Below are positions 1 through 8,865 of a DNA stretch of 64,000 bases, in pieces. A program made the translations under genes and the position numbers. The notes beneath the pieces were generated by a model. The model did no database searches. It was given only the letters and a program-made list of their open reading frames with translations, and was not told the origin of the DNA. Location of the stretch: NCBI RefSeq assembly GCF_027116575.1, contig NZ_CP098252.1:1054001-1118000 (forward strand), given 5' to 3'. The first letter of the stretch is position 1; each line of letters begins with the position of its first letter. Origin of the DNA: Oxalobacter aliiformigenes (lineage in GTDB: Bacteria; Pseudomonadota; Gammaproteobacteria; Burkholderiales; Burkholderiaceae_D).

Positions 1-705
1 GTTGCCGCCTTCGATCATCCGGTCTGTCAGGGTGTCGGCCAGTTGCGTCAGCCGGGCGACTTCGGGCGGCAGCGTGACGCCGTTTTCGGCGGCGATTTCT
101 CCGGCCTTGCGGGAAAACTGCATGATTTTCGCCAGCATGACCGTGAACTGCGTGTCGTCCCGTACCAGTTCGTCGGGCAGTTGCAGGGTTTGCAGTGCCC
201 CGTACATTTCCGTCAGGGGAGCGCCGACCTGTTCGCATTTGGCGCGGCGGCTTCGCATCGGGTCGTTCCAGATGGCGACGGCTTTTTTGAACGATCCGAT
301 GAAACGTTCGGAATCGATGTATTGCCAGTACCGTTCTTCCAGTGCCTCATCCGCCGGAGGCGGCAGCAGGGCTTTCAGTTCGTCGCGTTTTTTGCGCAAT
401 GTTTCGAGATATTGCCGTTTTTCTTCGGGCAGCGCGTTTTCCGGATCGTTTCCGGTATTGTTTTGCGATTCGCCCGGCAGGATTTCCCGTGGCGTTTCCG
501 GTGGAACGATAAAAAGCGACAGGCTGACTTTTTTGCCCCAGAGCGTGGCATTCAGTCCGTATCCGGTTTTGTAGCCCAGAAATCGGAAGGTGAAGGTTTC
601 CGGAGAAAATTCCGTGTCTTCTTCCAGCGGGATGTGCGAAACGCCGGCGATCGGTTCGGCAGGATAGAAATTCCAGACGGTCTTGTCGTTTTCTGTGTCG
701 GTCAT
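1..705 (-). CDS. Hypothetical protein, C-terminus beyond window edge
   Basis: The frame is open from an ATG at 705 to the first base of the window, 235 codons, so the C-terminus is missing. I do not recognise the family. No signal peptide or membrane segment is visible. The N-terminal part (about residues 1-80) looks like a beta-rich globular domain. Residues about 100-125 are highly charged and probably helical, and the rest is helical. Codon use fits the neighbours and no competing frame gives a better product. No clear ribosome binding site precedes the ATG. The downstream neighbour lies outside the window, so context does not help. Confidence 0.7.
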   Translation of the reverse strand, partial: MTDTENDKTVWNFYPAEPIAGVSHIPLEEDTEFSPETFTFRFLGYKTGYGLNATLWGKKVSLSLFIVPPETPREILPGESQNNTGNDPENALPEEKRQYLETLRKKRDELKALLPPPADEALEERYWQYIDSERFIGSFKKAVAIWNDPMRSRRAKCEQVGAPLTEMYGALQTLQLPDELVRDDTQFTVMLAKIMQFSRKAGEIAAENGVTLPPEVARLTQLADTLTDRMIEGGN

Positions 706-1426
706 GATGGGCAATCGGGTTGGAATATGAGGGGCCGGACAGGCCGGATTTTCCTGTCCGGGGCGTTGCGGTCAGTATAACCGGCAATTGACGCAAATGG
801 ACGGTGACGCGGGGGAAAAATGAAGGCGGGCCGGGCGTGGCGGAAGAAGCGGGACGGTGTTTCCGGTCGTTGTCGCCGAAAGTGCCGGAAACGGGATGGA
901 TGAAAAAGGTGAGAAGAGACCGGAACTTCGCATGGACAGCGGGTTGAAAATTCCGGTTTCCGGACTGTTCGGGGGAAAATCCGGAAGTCTTTCCTCTGGA
1001 CGGGCAAAAAATCCGCTGGTGAACAGCCGGAAATCATCCTTCAGGCGATTCACCGGTTTTTTTCTGTTTGTTCCCCGAGAGACGGTAGCCGGTGTGATCC
1101 TGTATCCACAATGTCGTACCGTGTTGTCTGTGGAGGCGAGGTGTTCTGCGGGGGAAAGGCATGCCGCCTGACGGGGAAAAGCGGCATTGTCATGTCCGGC
1201 AAGCGGTTCGAAGCCGCCGGATGGTGCCGGCAGGCTGTAAGGTCGTATCCCGTGACAGTCGCCTGCCGCCATATTACGTCACGACAACGGGCGGGATGCG
1301 GTTGTTTTATCTCTGGTCAGGGATTGTGCCGATACCGTTCACGGGCGGCTCCTGTTCCGGATTTTTTCAGGAGGGAATTTCCGGCCGGTTCTGCTGTATG
1401 CCGGATATCCGGACATTCGGTCTTGT
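706..1426. other. Intergenic, no feature recognised
   Basis: About 720 GC-rich bases lie between the partial gene and the CRISPR array. Short open frames on both strands have low-complexity Arg/Pro/Gly-rich translations, no ribosome binding sites and no resemblance to known families. I see no RNA gene and no cas gene here. Confidence 0.6.
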
Positions 1427-1594
1427 TCTGATCCGGTCGCACCCGTAAAGGGTGCGACGAAAATCGAGGGACTGGAGTTCGATATTGTGATTAAGTTTCA
1501 ATCCACGCACCCGTAAAGGGTGCGACCGATCTGATCGAAAAGGCTGCGGCGTTGGCCGGATCGTTTCAATCCACGCACCCGTAAAGGGTGCGAC
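1427..1594 (-). CRISPR. Orphan mini-CRISPR, two full repeats and one degenerate
   Basis: Two identical 32-base repeats lie at 1495-1526 and 1563-1594, and a third copy at 1427-1458 keeps only its last 21 bases (1438-1458). Both spacers are 36 bases (1459-1494 and 1527-1562). On the minus strand the repeat begins GTCGCACCC, has a GGGTGCG partner arm and ends GTGGATTGAAAC, the form of type I-C repeats. The array should therefore be read on the minus strand with its leader near 1595. The degenerate copy, which has lost the GATTGAAAC end, is then the trailer repeat, where decay is expected. No cas gene lies in the window. Confidence 0.9.
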
Positions 1595-1850
1595 CGCCCC
1601 TCCTGTCAGGCCCGGTAAACCGGGCGTTTCAGAGGCATTTTGCGAGGACCTCTTTCTTTTCACCTGAAAATAAGGGAGGTTTCCCGAACATTTTTTATTT
1701 TACGTGTATTTTCAACAGGTTGGCAATGCGAGCATCTCACGGGGGAAAGCTTGTTCACTTGGGGTGCCCGCATCGGCAGACAGGATGATGGATCCGGGGG
1801 CAGGATGTGCGGAAAGGTTCCACAGGCCGGAACCTTTCCGGAGTGATCTG

Positions 1851-2393
1851 TCATTTGCCGGATTTTCGCTGTTTCGGGCCGCTGCCGGCCGGGGGGGCGC
1901 GGCGGTATTGCCGGTTTCTCATCCGGCGAAGGAGGGTGTACTGGATGGCGCAGGCCAGTATGACGACGACGGCGATGCCGGCGAGAAGCAGTTTGCGCAT
2001 AAAAGCGCGGTCTGCCGCTTCTTTCGGGTCTTCGGCGACAGTCGCTTTTTCGTATACCGGTGCCGGTGCCGGTGCCGTTTCGGCACGGTTGCCGTTTCCG
2101 GCGGTTTTTCCGGTTTTTGTCGCCGTTGTTTCACGGGCAGGCGGTTTCTCGTCGGTCATGTTGACGGCGGGGGTTTCGTCGGCATAGATCCGGTCGAGCG
2201 CCCGGATGGCTTCTTCATGACCTTCTTTGGCGGCTTTTTCCAGCAGGGGAATGGCCTGACGCGGTTTTCCGGCCCGATAGAGTTGCAGGCCTTGCGACAG
2301 GTCGTCGGCGCGGACGGGGCGCGCGGCGGTGATCGCGGCGACGGTCAGCGAAAAAAGAACACAGAGTATGAACGGCAGTGACGGTTTCGGCAT
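1851..2393 (-). CDS. Sel1-type repeat protein with C-terminal membrane anchor
   Basis: A 180-residue exported protein. Residues 1-29 form a signal peptide ending near PVRA. One Sel1/TPR-like repeat follows (about 30-70: QGLQLYRAGKPRQAIPLLEKAA). Then comes a low-complexity Thr/Ala/Glu linker, a hydrophobic helix near 150-172 (LLLAGIAVVVILACAIQY) and a basic tail. This suggests a periplasmic domain held by a C-terminal membrane helix with a short cytoplasmic end. The start at 2393 was chosen because it begins the signal peptide; the frame also extends 19 codons upstream without one. Four Sel1 genes occur in the window. The partner is unknown; Sel1 repeats usually mediate protein-protein contacts. 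Confidence 0.75.
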   Translation of the reverse strand: MPKPSLPFILCVLFSLTVAAITAARPVRADDLSQGLQLYRAGKPRQAIPLLEKAAKEGHEEAIRALDRIYADETPAVNMTDEKPPARETTATKTGKTAGNGNRAETAPAPAPVYEKATVAEDPKEAADRAFMRKLLLAGIAVVVILACAIQYTLLRRMRNRQYRRAPPAGSGPKQRKSGK

Positions 2394-2541
2394 GGCGGTG
2401 AGCGGTTGGTGACATACACGAAATGTGCCGCGGCGGATACCGGGCGGCACGATACGGGGATATTGTAGCAGACTGGCGGGGCTGCCGACAGTTGCCGGCC
2501 GTTTCCCCTGCCCCGGCGGGTGTGCCGGGGGAAAACGGCTT

Positions 2542-3395
2542 TTATTCCGGATAGTTCGTGTCGATAGCGACCGGTTCGATATTGTTCATGTCGGCCTGGA
2601 TTTTCCGGATCTGCCGGGCGGCGACCTTGTAGGCGTCGGGGCCGAGGAAGAGGTGCAGGGGGGATCGGCCATTTCGGAAACGGACAGGATGATTTCCGCG
2701 CCGCGTACCGGATCGCCGATCTGCTGGCGGTTCATTTTTTTCAGCAGCATGTGGAAGGCCTCGCGTTTTTCGGTGTATTCGGGGATGGCGGTGTCTTCGA
2801 ACTGCATGGAATCGGCCAGAAAGTCGGTGCGGAAGTTGCCCGGCTTGACGCAGGTGACCCGGATGCCGAAGTCGGCGAGTTCGTCGCGCAGCGATTCGGA
2901 CAGGCCGGCGACGGCGAATTTGGAGGCGCAATAGATGCCGCTGCCGGGAAAGCCGGTGAAGCCGGCCATCGACGAAAGGTTGAAGATGTGGCCGGAACCC
3001 TGTCGGCGCATGAACGGCAGGGCATGGCGGATGACGTTTAGCGTTCCGAAGAAGTTGACGTCGAATTCCCGTCTGACGAGTGTGTCGCTGATTTCTTCCA
3101 CGTAACCGAACTGGCCGTAGCCGGCATTGTTGACGACGACATCGAGACGGCCGAATTTTCCGACGGTTTCCGTCAGGACGTTTTTGACGGAGGCTTCGTT
3201 GACGAGGTCGGTTTGAAGGGGAAGGAACCGGTCGTTTTCGCGGCCGATGGTGCGTTCGAGCCGGTCAAGTTGCCGGGTGGTCGCGGCGACGCGGTGGCCT
3301 TTTTCCAGCAGCAGCTTGGTGATCTCGAGTCCGAATCCGCGTGAGGCGCCGGTGATGAACCAGACTTTTCCGTTTTCCGGGCGGTTGTTTTCCAT
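2542..3395 (-). pseudogene. Short-chain dehydrogenase/reductase, frameshifted near the C-terminus
   Basis: The start at 3395 (MENNRPENGK) follows an AGGAG seven bases upstream. The product is a classical SDR oxidoreductase with the NAD(P)-binding TGASRGFG motif near residue 15, NNAG, the catalytic Ser in NLSSMAG and YCASK as Tyr-x3-Lys. Substrate unknown. After residue about 245 the frame runs into a nonsense tail ending at 2586. The expected ending (LHLFLGPDAYKVAARQIRKI...) continues in the next frame to a stop at 2542. The break is at a run of six G on the + strand (2658-2663); one extra base would restore a protein of about 284 residues. It is either a sequencing undercall, a slipped tract or a young pseudogene. 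Confidence 0.85.
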
Positions 3396-3922
3396 GTTTT
3401 GACTCCTGATGGGGGGCCTGCCGGGGCAGGCGTGATACGGTTGGCGATGTCTGCCAGTGTAACGGATTCTGTGGGAAATGGCACAGGTCGGGCGGCCGGT
3501 TCCGGTGTTTTTGGCCGAAAATGCGATGGATGAAACGTATTGCCGGTATCGTGGGCGGCGAAGGGGCCATGAAAGGCAGGTGGGCTGACCGGCCGGAATG
3601 GGGAACGGCGTGCGGGGGCGATGGCCGATCGCCGAATGCCCTTTTCGGGGAGATGTGCTGTACGGGTGAGCGGAACGTCCTGCCGGAGGAATGTGCAAAA
3701 CGGGCTGGTGCCTGTGGTTTCCGGGTCTGCCGGAGGCGTTCGGATATCTACAGTCTGTTGTCCGGATGATGGCGCGATTGTCTTCTGAAAGGTATCGGCG
3801 ATCCGGTCGTGGTTGCAGGTTCGGTATGTTGTGACTGTCGTCACCCGTTCCAGCGGAATGGGAATACCGCCGCCGGCGTCCTGTTTCAGGGGATACCGGC
3901 GGATCGGGGGCAAGTTCCGGTT
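3396..3922. other. Intergenic, no feature recognised
   Basis: About 530 bases between the SDR gene and the small lipoprotein. The open frames here are shadows or low-complexity. No convincing promoter, RNA or repeat was seen. Confidence 0.55.
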
Positions 3923-4069
3923 TTAGCGGTGTCCGCCACCGGGACCCCGTCCGGGGCCGCCCGGATTGTGCATGCCGCCATTGTCGCCCGGACCGCCGTC
4001 ATGATGGGGGGGAGGGGGGAAACAGGCAGACAACAGCAGGGCGAGAGACGCGATGATGAGTTTTTTCAT
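3923..4069 (-). CDS. Very small His/Gly/Pro-rich lipoprotein
   Basis: A 48-residue open frame with an ATG at 4069. Residues 1-15 are a lipoprotein signal (MKKLIIASLALLLSAC) with lipobox LSAC, so Cys15 should be the acylated residue. The mature part is a low-complexity tail of Pro, His, Gly and Asp (FPPPPHHDGG ... GPGGGHR), possibly metal-binding or simply a spacer. The start was chosen for the signal peptide; the frame continues 38 codons upstream without sense. Ribosome binding site weak. It belongs to the class of short proline/glycine-rich lipoproteins of unknown role in Proteobacteria. Confidence 0.7.
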   Translation of the reverse strand: MKKLIIASLALLLSACFPPPPHHDGGPGDNGGMHNPGGPGRGPGGGHR

Positions 4070-4525
4070 TGTTTGTTCCAATGAGAAAAACAATGAAAAA
4101 TATTGTTGTATAAAACATGTGGAATGACAAGTGCCAAAACGGACTGGAGGAATCCTGACGGCGATCGCTCCGCTCATCGGCATTTTTTGAGAGGAAAGGG
4201 GGGCGAAACCGTTTCGTCGGCGGAATGGCGGTGCGAGGGGAAAGGTCGGGCATCGTCGCGCAGGGTGACCGGTCGCCGTATGGCTGGACGATCGTTGCCG
4301 GAGGCATTGCCGCGAATGGCGAAAAACGGGGAGAGAAAACAGCGGATTTGCCGGACGATGTGTCCGTCCTGCCGTCGGCAGGTTGGGAAAATCCGGAAGT
4401 CGCGGCTGGCGTTTTGCCGCTGCAACGGACCGGTGGCATGAAGATGTCCCGTGACCGGATTTCTTTTCTGAGCGGGAGACCGGAAATGGTTTGTAACGGG
4501 ATTTTTATGAGAACGTTTTTCGCAG

Positions 4526-4612
4526 GCCGTTGTGGTGAACCGGATGTTCGCGGCGCATTGTGTATTTGCCGGCATGCCGTGTCTGTATCGTGACGGAGAC
4601 CGGTAATGGCTG
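4526..4612 (-). pseudogene. Remnant copy of the acetyltransferase start / thyA end junction
   Basis: About 87 bases here match the sequence around 5380-5470, where the acetyltransferase gene starts just after thyA. On the minus strand the remnant gives MPANTQCAANIRF, against MPAKTQDTANIRF at the start of the intact acetyltransferase, after which similarity ends. The upstream part resembles the last bases of thyA. It reads as the decayed left end of an old tandem duplication. The surrounding stretch 4070-4818 shows no complete gene. Confidence 0.6.
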
Positions 4613-4818
4613 CCGGAGCCGTTTGTCCCGGGCGCGGCGGGTGCGGGTGTCCGCGGTTTTGTTCGGTATGTTTCTTTCAGGAATCGGGAAACATCGGCCG
4701 GAGAGTTCGCCTGCTTTTCCGGGGCGCATAGGGGCGATGTTCTGCAAGCCGGGGACGGATGAGGTCGTGATGTGTTTTCCGCAGGGGGATGCCGCCTTTC
4801 CGGTATTGGGCCGGCATG

Positions 4819-5424
4819 TCACCGGAGCGTCTGGCGATATTTCTGCTGTATGGCGGCCAGCTGTCCGGCTGCGATTTTCCCGATGGGGATGAAGGGAATC
4901 GGGTCGGGGGTGTGGGGGGCGATGGTTTTTTCGAACCAGACCACGTCGTGCCATTTGCCGCATTTGTAGCCGGTATTGCGGTACAGGCCCGTGCGGGAAA
5001 ATCCGAGCGATTCGTGCAGTCTTTCGCTGGCGGCGTTCGGCAGGGTCACGATGCCGAACACCGTCCGGATATTCTGGAGGACGAGCATGTCGATCAGGGT
5101 CCGGTAGAGTGCGGTGCCCCGTCTTTTCGAACGGCTGGCGGTATCCAGATAGACCGACAGTCCGGCATTCCACTGGTACGCTTCCCTTTCCATCAGCCGG
5201 TGGGCATAGGCATAGCCGGTGACGGTGCCGTTTTCCTCGCAAACCAGCCAGGGCCAGACGGAGGAAATGGCGGCGATCCGGGCGGCGAATGTTTCCGGGG
5301 CCGGGAGGGTGTATTCGAAGGTGACGGGGGTGTCGATGTACTGGCTGTAGATCGCCAGCAGGGTCTCGGTGTCGGCCGGTGTGACGAACCGGATGTTTGC
5401 GGTATCTTGCGTTTTTGCCGGCAT
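4819..5424 (-). CDS. GNAT-family N-acetyltransferase, phosphinothricin/methionine sulfoximine type
   Basis: 201 residues, cytosolic. Residues about 10-165 form a GNAT fold: IRFVTPADTETLLAIYSQYI at the start, the acceptor-side motif TPVTFEY, the acetyl-CoA-binding segment around SKRRGTALYRTLIDMLV, and the closing block ASERLHESLGFSRTGLYRNTGYKCGKWHDVVWFEK. This last block and the TPVTFE motif are typical of the Pat/Bar and MddA/YncA group, which acetylates small amino-acid analogues. The start lies eight bases after the thyA stop, so the two are probably co-transcribed. A decayed copy of its 5' end lies at 4526-4612. The exact substrate cannot be told from sequence. Confidence 0.85.
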   Translation of the reverse strand: MPAKTQDTANIRFVTPADTETLLAIYSQYIDTPVTFEYTLPAPETFAARIAAISSVWPWLVCEENGTVTGYAYAHRLMEREAYQWNAGLSVYLDTASRSKRRGTALYRTLIDMLVLQNIRTVFGIVTLPNAASERLHESLGFSRTGLYRNTGYKCGKWHDVVWFEKTIAPHTPDPIPFIPIGKIAAGQLAAIQQKYRQTLR

Positions 5425-5431
5425 GCCGCGT

Positions 5432-6265
5432 CTATACCGCGATGGGGGCGGCGATGGCCGGGTGCGGGTCGTAGCCGGCGATGTCGAAGTCTTCGAAGGT
5501 GTAATCGAAGATGGACGGTTTTTTGTTCAAAGTCAGCGTCGGCAGGGCGCGCGGCTCGCGCGAGAGCTGGAGGCGGGCCTGATCGAAGTGGTTTCTGTAC
5601 AGGTGCAGGTCGCCGATGGCGTGAATGATTTCGCCGGGTTCGAGGTCGCACTGCCGGGCGATCATGTGGGTCAGGAAAGCGGTCGAGGCCGTGTTGTACG
5701 GCACGCCCAGAAAGATGTCGCCGGAGCGCTGGGTCATCATGCAGGAAAGCCGGCCGGCGGCAACCTGGAACTGGTACATGACATGGCAGGGCGCCAGAGC
5801 CATTTTGCCGTCTCTGACGTTGTCCTGCGGCGATTTTTTCTCATCCGGCAACAGGGCGACGTTCCAGGCACTGATGATGTGCCGGCGGCTGTCGGGGTTG
5901 GTGCGGATGGAGTCGATGACGGCGGATACCTGATCGTATATTTTGCCGTCCGATCCTTCCCAGGCCCGCCACTGGGCACCGTAGATCGGGCCGAGATCAC
6001 CGTTTTCGGTGGCCCATTCGTCCCAGATGGTGACCTTGTTGTCGTGCAGGTACCCGATATTCGTGCCGCCTTGCAGGAACCAGAGCAGTTCGCAGACGAT
6101 GGAACGGATGTGCAGGCGCTTGGTGGTCAAAAGCGGAAAACCGTTTTTCAGGTCGTGCCGGATCATCCGGCCGAAGACAGCGCGGGTACCGGTTCCGGTA
6201 CGGTCGCCCTTGTCAATACCAAAGTCCAGTATTTCCTGCAACAGGTTCAGATATTGACGTTCCAT
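5432..6265 (-). CDS. thyA: Thymidylate synthase
   Basis: 277 residues, the usual ThyA length. It methylates dUMP to dTMP using methylene-tetrahydrofolate in the cytosol. Recognisable blocks are [13 protein letters not shown] near the N-terminus, [42 protein letters not shown], the catalytic cysteine in [24 protein letters not shown] and [12 protein letters not shown]. All key blocks are present, so it should be active. The ATG at 6265 begins the canonical [10 protein letters not shown]. The acetyltransferase follows after eight bases. Folate-pathway partners (folA) are not in the window. Confidence 0.97.
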   Translation of the reverse strand: MERQYLNLLQEILDFGIDKGDRTGTGTRAVFGRMIRHDLKNGFPLLTTKRLHIRSIVCELLWFLQGGTNIGYLHDNKVTIWDEWATENGDLGPIYGAQWRAWEGSDGKIYDQVSAVIDSIRTNPDSRRHIISAWNVALLPDEKKSPQDNVRDGKMALAPCHVMYQFQVAAGRLSCMMTQRSGDIFLGVPYNTASTAFLTHMIARQCDLEPGEIIHAIGDLHLYRNHFDQARLQLSREPRALPTLTLNKKPSIFDYTFEDFDIAGYDPHPAIAAPIAV

Positions 6266-6456
6266 TTTTCGGTTGTTTCCGGTAAGTGCTTGTCCCTGAA
6301 ACCGGTCCGGACAGGCTGCTTTCTGTTCCGGTTTGACTGTTTCGGAGAATCGGGTGGAAAAAGAAGCATTCTAGCGGTTAATACGTTCTTTTGAAAGGGA
6401 AGCGGATAGCCGGGGGAGCCGTTTCTGGGAAAAATCAATTGTTGTGGGGGGATGTA

Positions 6457-8300
6457 TCACGGGTTCAGGGACATTGGCCGGTGAGGTTGATGGAGTCCGG
6501 AAGGAAACGGCTTTGGGCCGGCTGGCGTTTCCACCGGTGCCTGTGACAGTCCGGCGTTTTTTTCGCCGGCTGCCGGTTTTCCGGTTTTTTCGGGTGCCGT
6601 CATCTCGTCCAGTTTCGCCAGCGCCCGGGCGGCGTCGGCATGTCCCGCCTGTTTCGCCGTTTCCAGCCAGAAGCGTGCCCGGTCTCCGTTTCGGGCGACG
6701 CCGTTGCCTTTTGCATAGATCGTCCCGAGAAGGAACATGGATTCGGCGTGTCCGGCACGGGCGGCGACGGTGAAGTAATGGATGGCGCGGGGAATGTCCT
6801 GTGCGACGTTAACGCCCAGATAGAGGATGCTGCCGTAGAAGTGGCTGGCGTCGATATGGCCGCTGTCGGCGCTTCGCTTGAGCCATGTGACGGCTTCGTC
6901 CGGATTTTTTTCCGGTGAGCGGGGGGAAAGCAGCAGGAGGGCCAGATGGTACTGGGCCGGGGCATAGCCCTGTTTCGCGGCTTTTTCGAACCATGTTTTC
7001 GCTCCGGCAGGATCGGCAGGGGTGCCGCGTCCCTGGGCAAGCATCAGGGCCAGCTGGTCTTGCGACCAGGCGTCGCCGGCGCTGGCGGCTTTTTCGAAGC
7101 AGGTTCGCGCTTTTTCATCGTTTTGCGCAATGCCGATGCCTTCCCGGTAGAGGTAGCCGAGCGAGGCTGTTGCACGGATGTCGTTGCGGGCGGCGGCTTT
7201 TTCGAACCAGACCCGGGCGGCCTGCGGGTCGGCGGGCATGCCGTCGCCTTTCAGGCTCAGGTAGCCCAGCGTGTATTGGGCGGGGGGAAACCTTCTTCGG
7301 CCAGCCGGATGAAGCGGGCGATGGCCCCCGGTTTGTCGGCCGGTTGTCCCCGGCCGGCAAATTGCAGAAGGGCGAGCTGGTAGGCGGCATTCCGGTGGCC
7401 GGCTGTGGCGGCCTTGTGAAACAGGCTGGCGGCTTGTGTCTCGTCGGGAGCGGGGAGAGCTGTGCCGTTTTTCGCCATCATGCCCAGTTCGAACAGTGCG
7501 TCGGGGTCGTTTTTTTCGGCCGCTTTTTCCAGCCATTCCCGTGCTTTCGCCGGGTCGGGGGGAATCGTTTTCCCGCGAAGGTTCAGAATGCCCAGGGCGG
7601 TCATGGCCGGGACATATCCTTTTTCCGCGGCCAGCCGGAACCAGTATTCCGCTGTTTTTCCGTCGGTCGCGATGTCGTCGCCGCTGGCGATCAGGGCGCC
7701 TTTCCGGTACATGGCGCCAGGATGGCCCCGGGTCGCGGCTTCCGTGAAGAGGGCGGCGGCTTTGTTTGGATCGCGTTCGACGCAGAGGCCGTTCAGATAA
7801 AGGATGCCGCGTTCGGTCATCTCGTCCGCGTCTTGCGGGTCAGGGTGCGTTTCGAGGATTTCACGGATGCCGGCACATTCCGTTTCCTGTCTGTCGGCCG
7901 GCAACGGGGCAACCGGTGCAGGTGGCCGGGAATGTTGCGGAACAGTCGAAAAGGTCGCTTCTGCCGGACGGGAGACAGGGGCGGCGGGTGTCTGGCCGGC
8001 AGGGGAAGCCGGGGAGATGGAAGGTGTTTCCGGAACGGCCGGTGCAGGAAGGGGTTCCGTTTTTTCGGCCTGTTTTTCGGGGAGGGGTGTTTTTTGTGGC
8101 CTGTCGTCGTATTTCAGGATGTTTTCCCGCGTGTCCACCGGTTTGCCGGAACGGATAACGTCCCAGATGGCGGTGAACAGGGCCGGCGTTTTCCATTCGG
8201 CCGGCGGCGTATCGGCAGGGATGCCGTCGTCGGCATGGGCGGCGGAGACGGAGCAGAGAAGGGACAGCGCGAGAAGGACAGGCAGAAATCGGCGCAACAT
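6457..8300 (-). pseudogene. Secreted Sel1-repeat protein, split by a frameshift
   Basis: The ATG at 8300 opens a signal peptide (MLRRFLPVLLALSLLCSVSAAHA). A Pro/Glu-rich linker of about 120 residues follows, then a long Sel1 solenoid of roughly eleven repeats (AATRGHPGAMYRKGALIASG, AEKGYVPAMTALGILNLRG and so on). The first frame stops at 7257 just after LAEEGFPP. The solenoid continues unbroken in the next frame (QYTLGYLSLKGDG...) to a stop at 6457. The break coincides with a run of six G on the + strand (7282-7287); seven would restore one protein of about 614 residues. Periplasmic scaffold role inferred from the family. Confidence 0.8.
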
Positions 8301-8550
8301 AAACCCGGACAGGACGGATGCAAAACCTGCATGGTAGTGCGAAAGGTTCTCTTTCGCAACCGGAAATCCGGCTGTCCCGGCAACATCCGGCAGGATAACG
8401 GTGTACAGGGATGCCGTTATCCGTTCGGGTTTGGGGCACCGGCCGGAAAATCCGCCTGGCCGGTATGGCACGGGGAAATGCCGGCCGGCGGGTTTTTGCC
8501 GTTCCCGGGCCGGTTCCGCTGCCGGTGAGGCCTGTTGCGGGAATCAGACG

Positions 8551-8572
8551 TCCGCTAATACACACTAGCGGA
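8551..8572. promoter_or_regulatory. 22-bp palindromic operator-like site
   Basis: The arms TCCGCTA and TAGCGGA surround an eight-base centre. A site of the same length and pattern lies at 53980-54001, upstream of the second Pmp autotransporter; the two agree at 16 of 22 positions and all six differences are transitions. This one is about 290 bases upstream of the autotransporter start at 8866, with related half-sites nearer at 8762-8801. It probably binds a dimeric regulator. The protein is unknown. Confidence 0.6.
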
Positions 8573-8761
8573 CATTTGCAAACCGGCCTTTTATTCGCCA
8601 GTCGAGCGGCATGCCGCCTGTTTTCTGCCCTGCCGGGTAAAACGATAGCAGAATCCTGTTTTCCCATAAACAGTCCGGTTGATCCGAAAACCGGCGAGTT
8701 TTAACGGATGAGATGGAAATTCCGTTTGTTTTCAATGAATTGGGAATGTTTGGTATACCGG

Positions 8762-8801
8762 TTACTGTGTATTAGCGGAACCATTAGTGTGTATTAGCGG
8801 A
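8762..8801 (+). promoter_or_regulatory. Two direct repeats 22 bp apart upstream of the autotransporter
   Basis: TTACTGTGTATTAGCGGA (8762-8779) and TTAGTGTGTATTAGCGGA (8784-8801) differ at one base and start 22 bases apart, two helical turns. Each is the reverse complement of most of the palindrome at 8551-8572. They end 64 bases before the start codon at 8866, where a regulator would contact the promoter. Binding by a response regulator or similar dimer in tandem is inferred. Confidence 0.6.
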
Positions 8802-8865
8802 TATATCGCCGGTTTTGTTCCTGCTGTTTCCCGTTTTTCCATTCTTTTTGCAGGAACGAATATCC

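Noticed and set aside
1595..8300. cas genes for the CRISPR array
   Set aside because: The genes on the leader side are Sel1, SDR, lipoprotein, acetyltransferase and thyA; none resembles Cas3, Cas5, Cas7, Cas8, Cas1 or Cas2.
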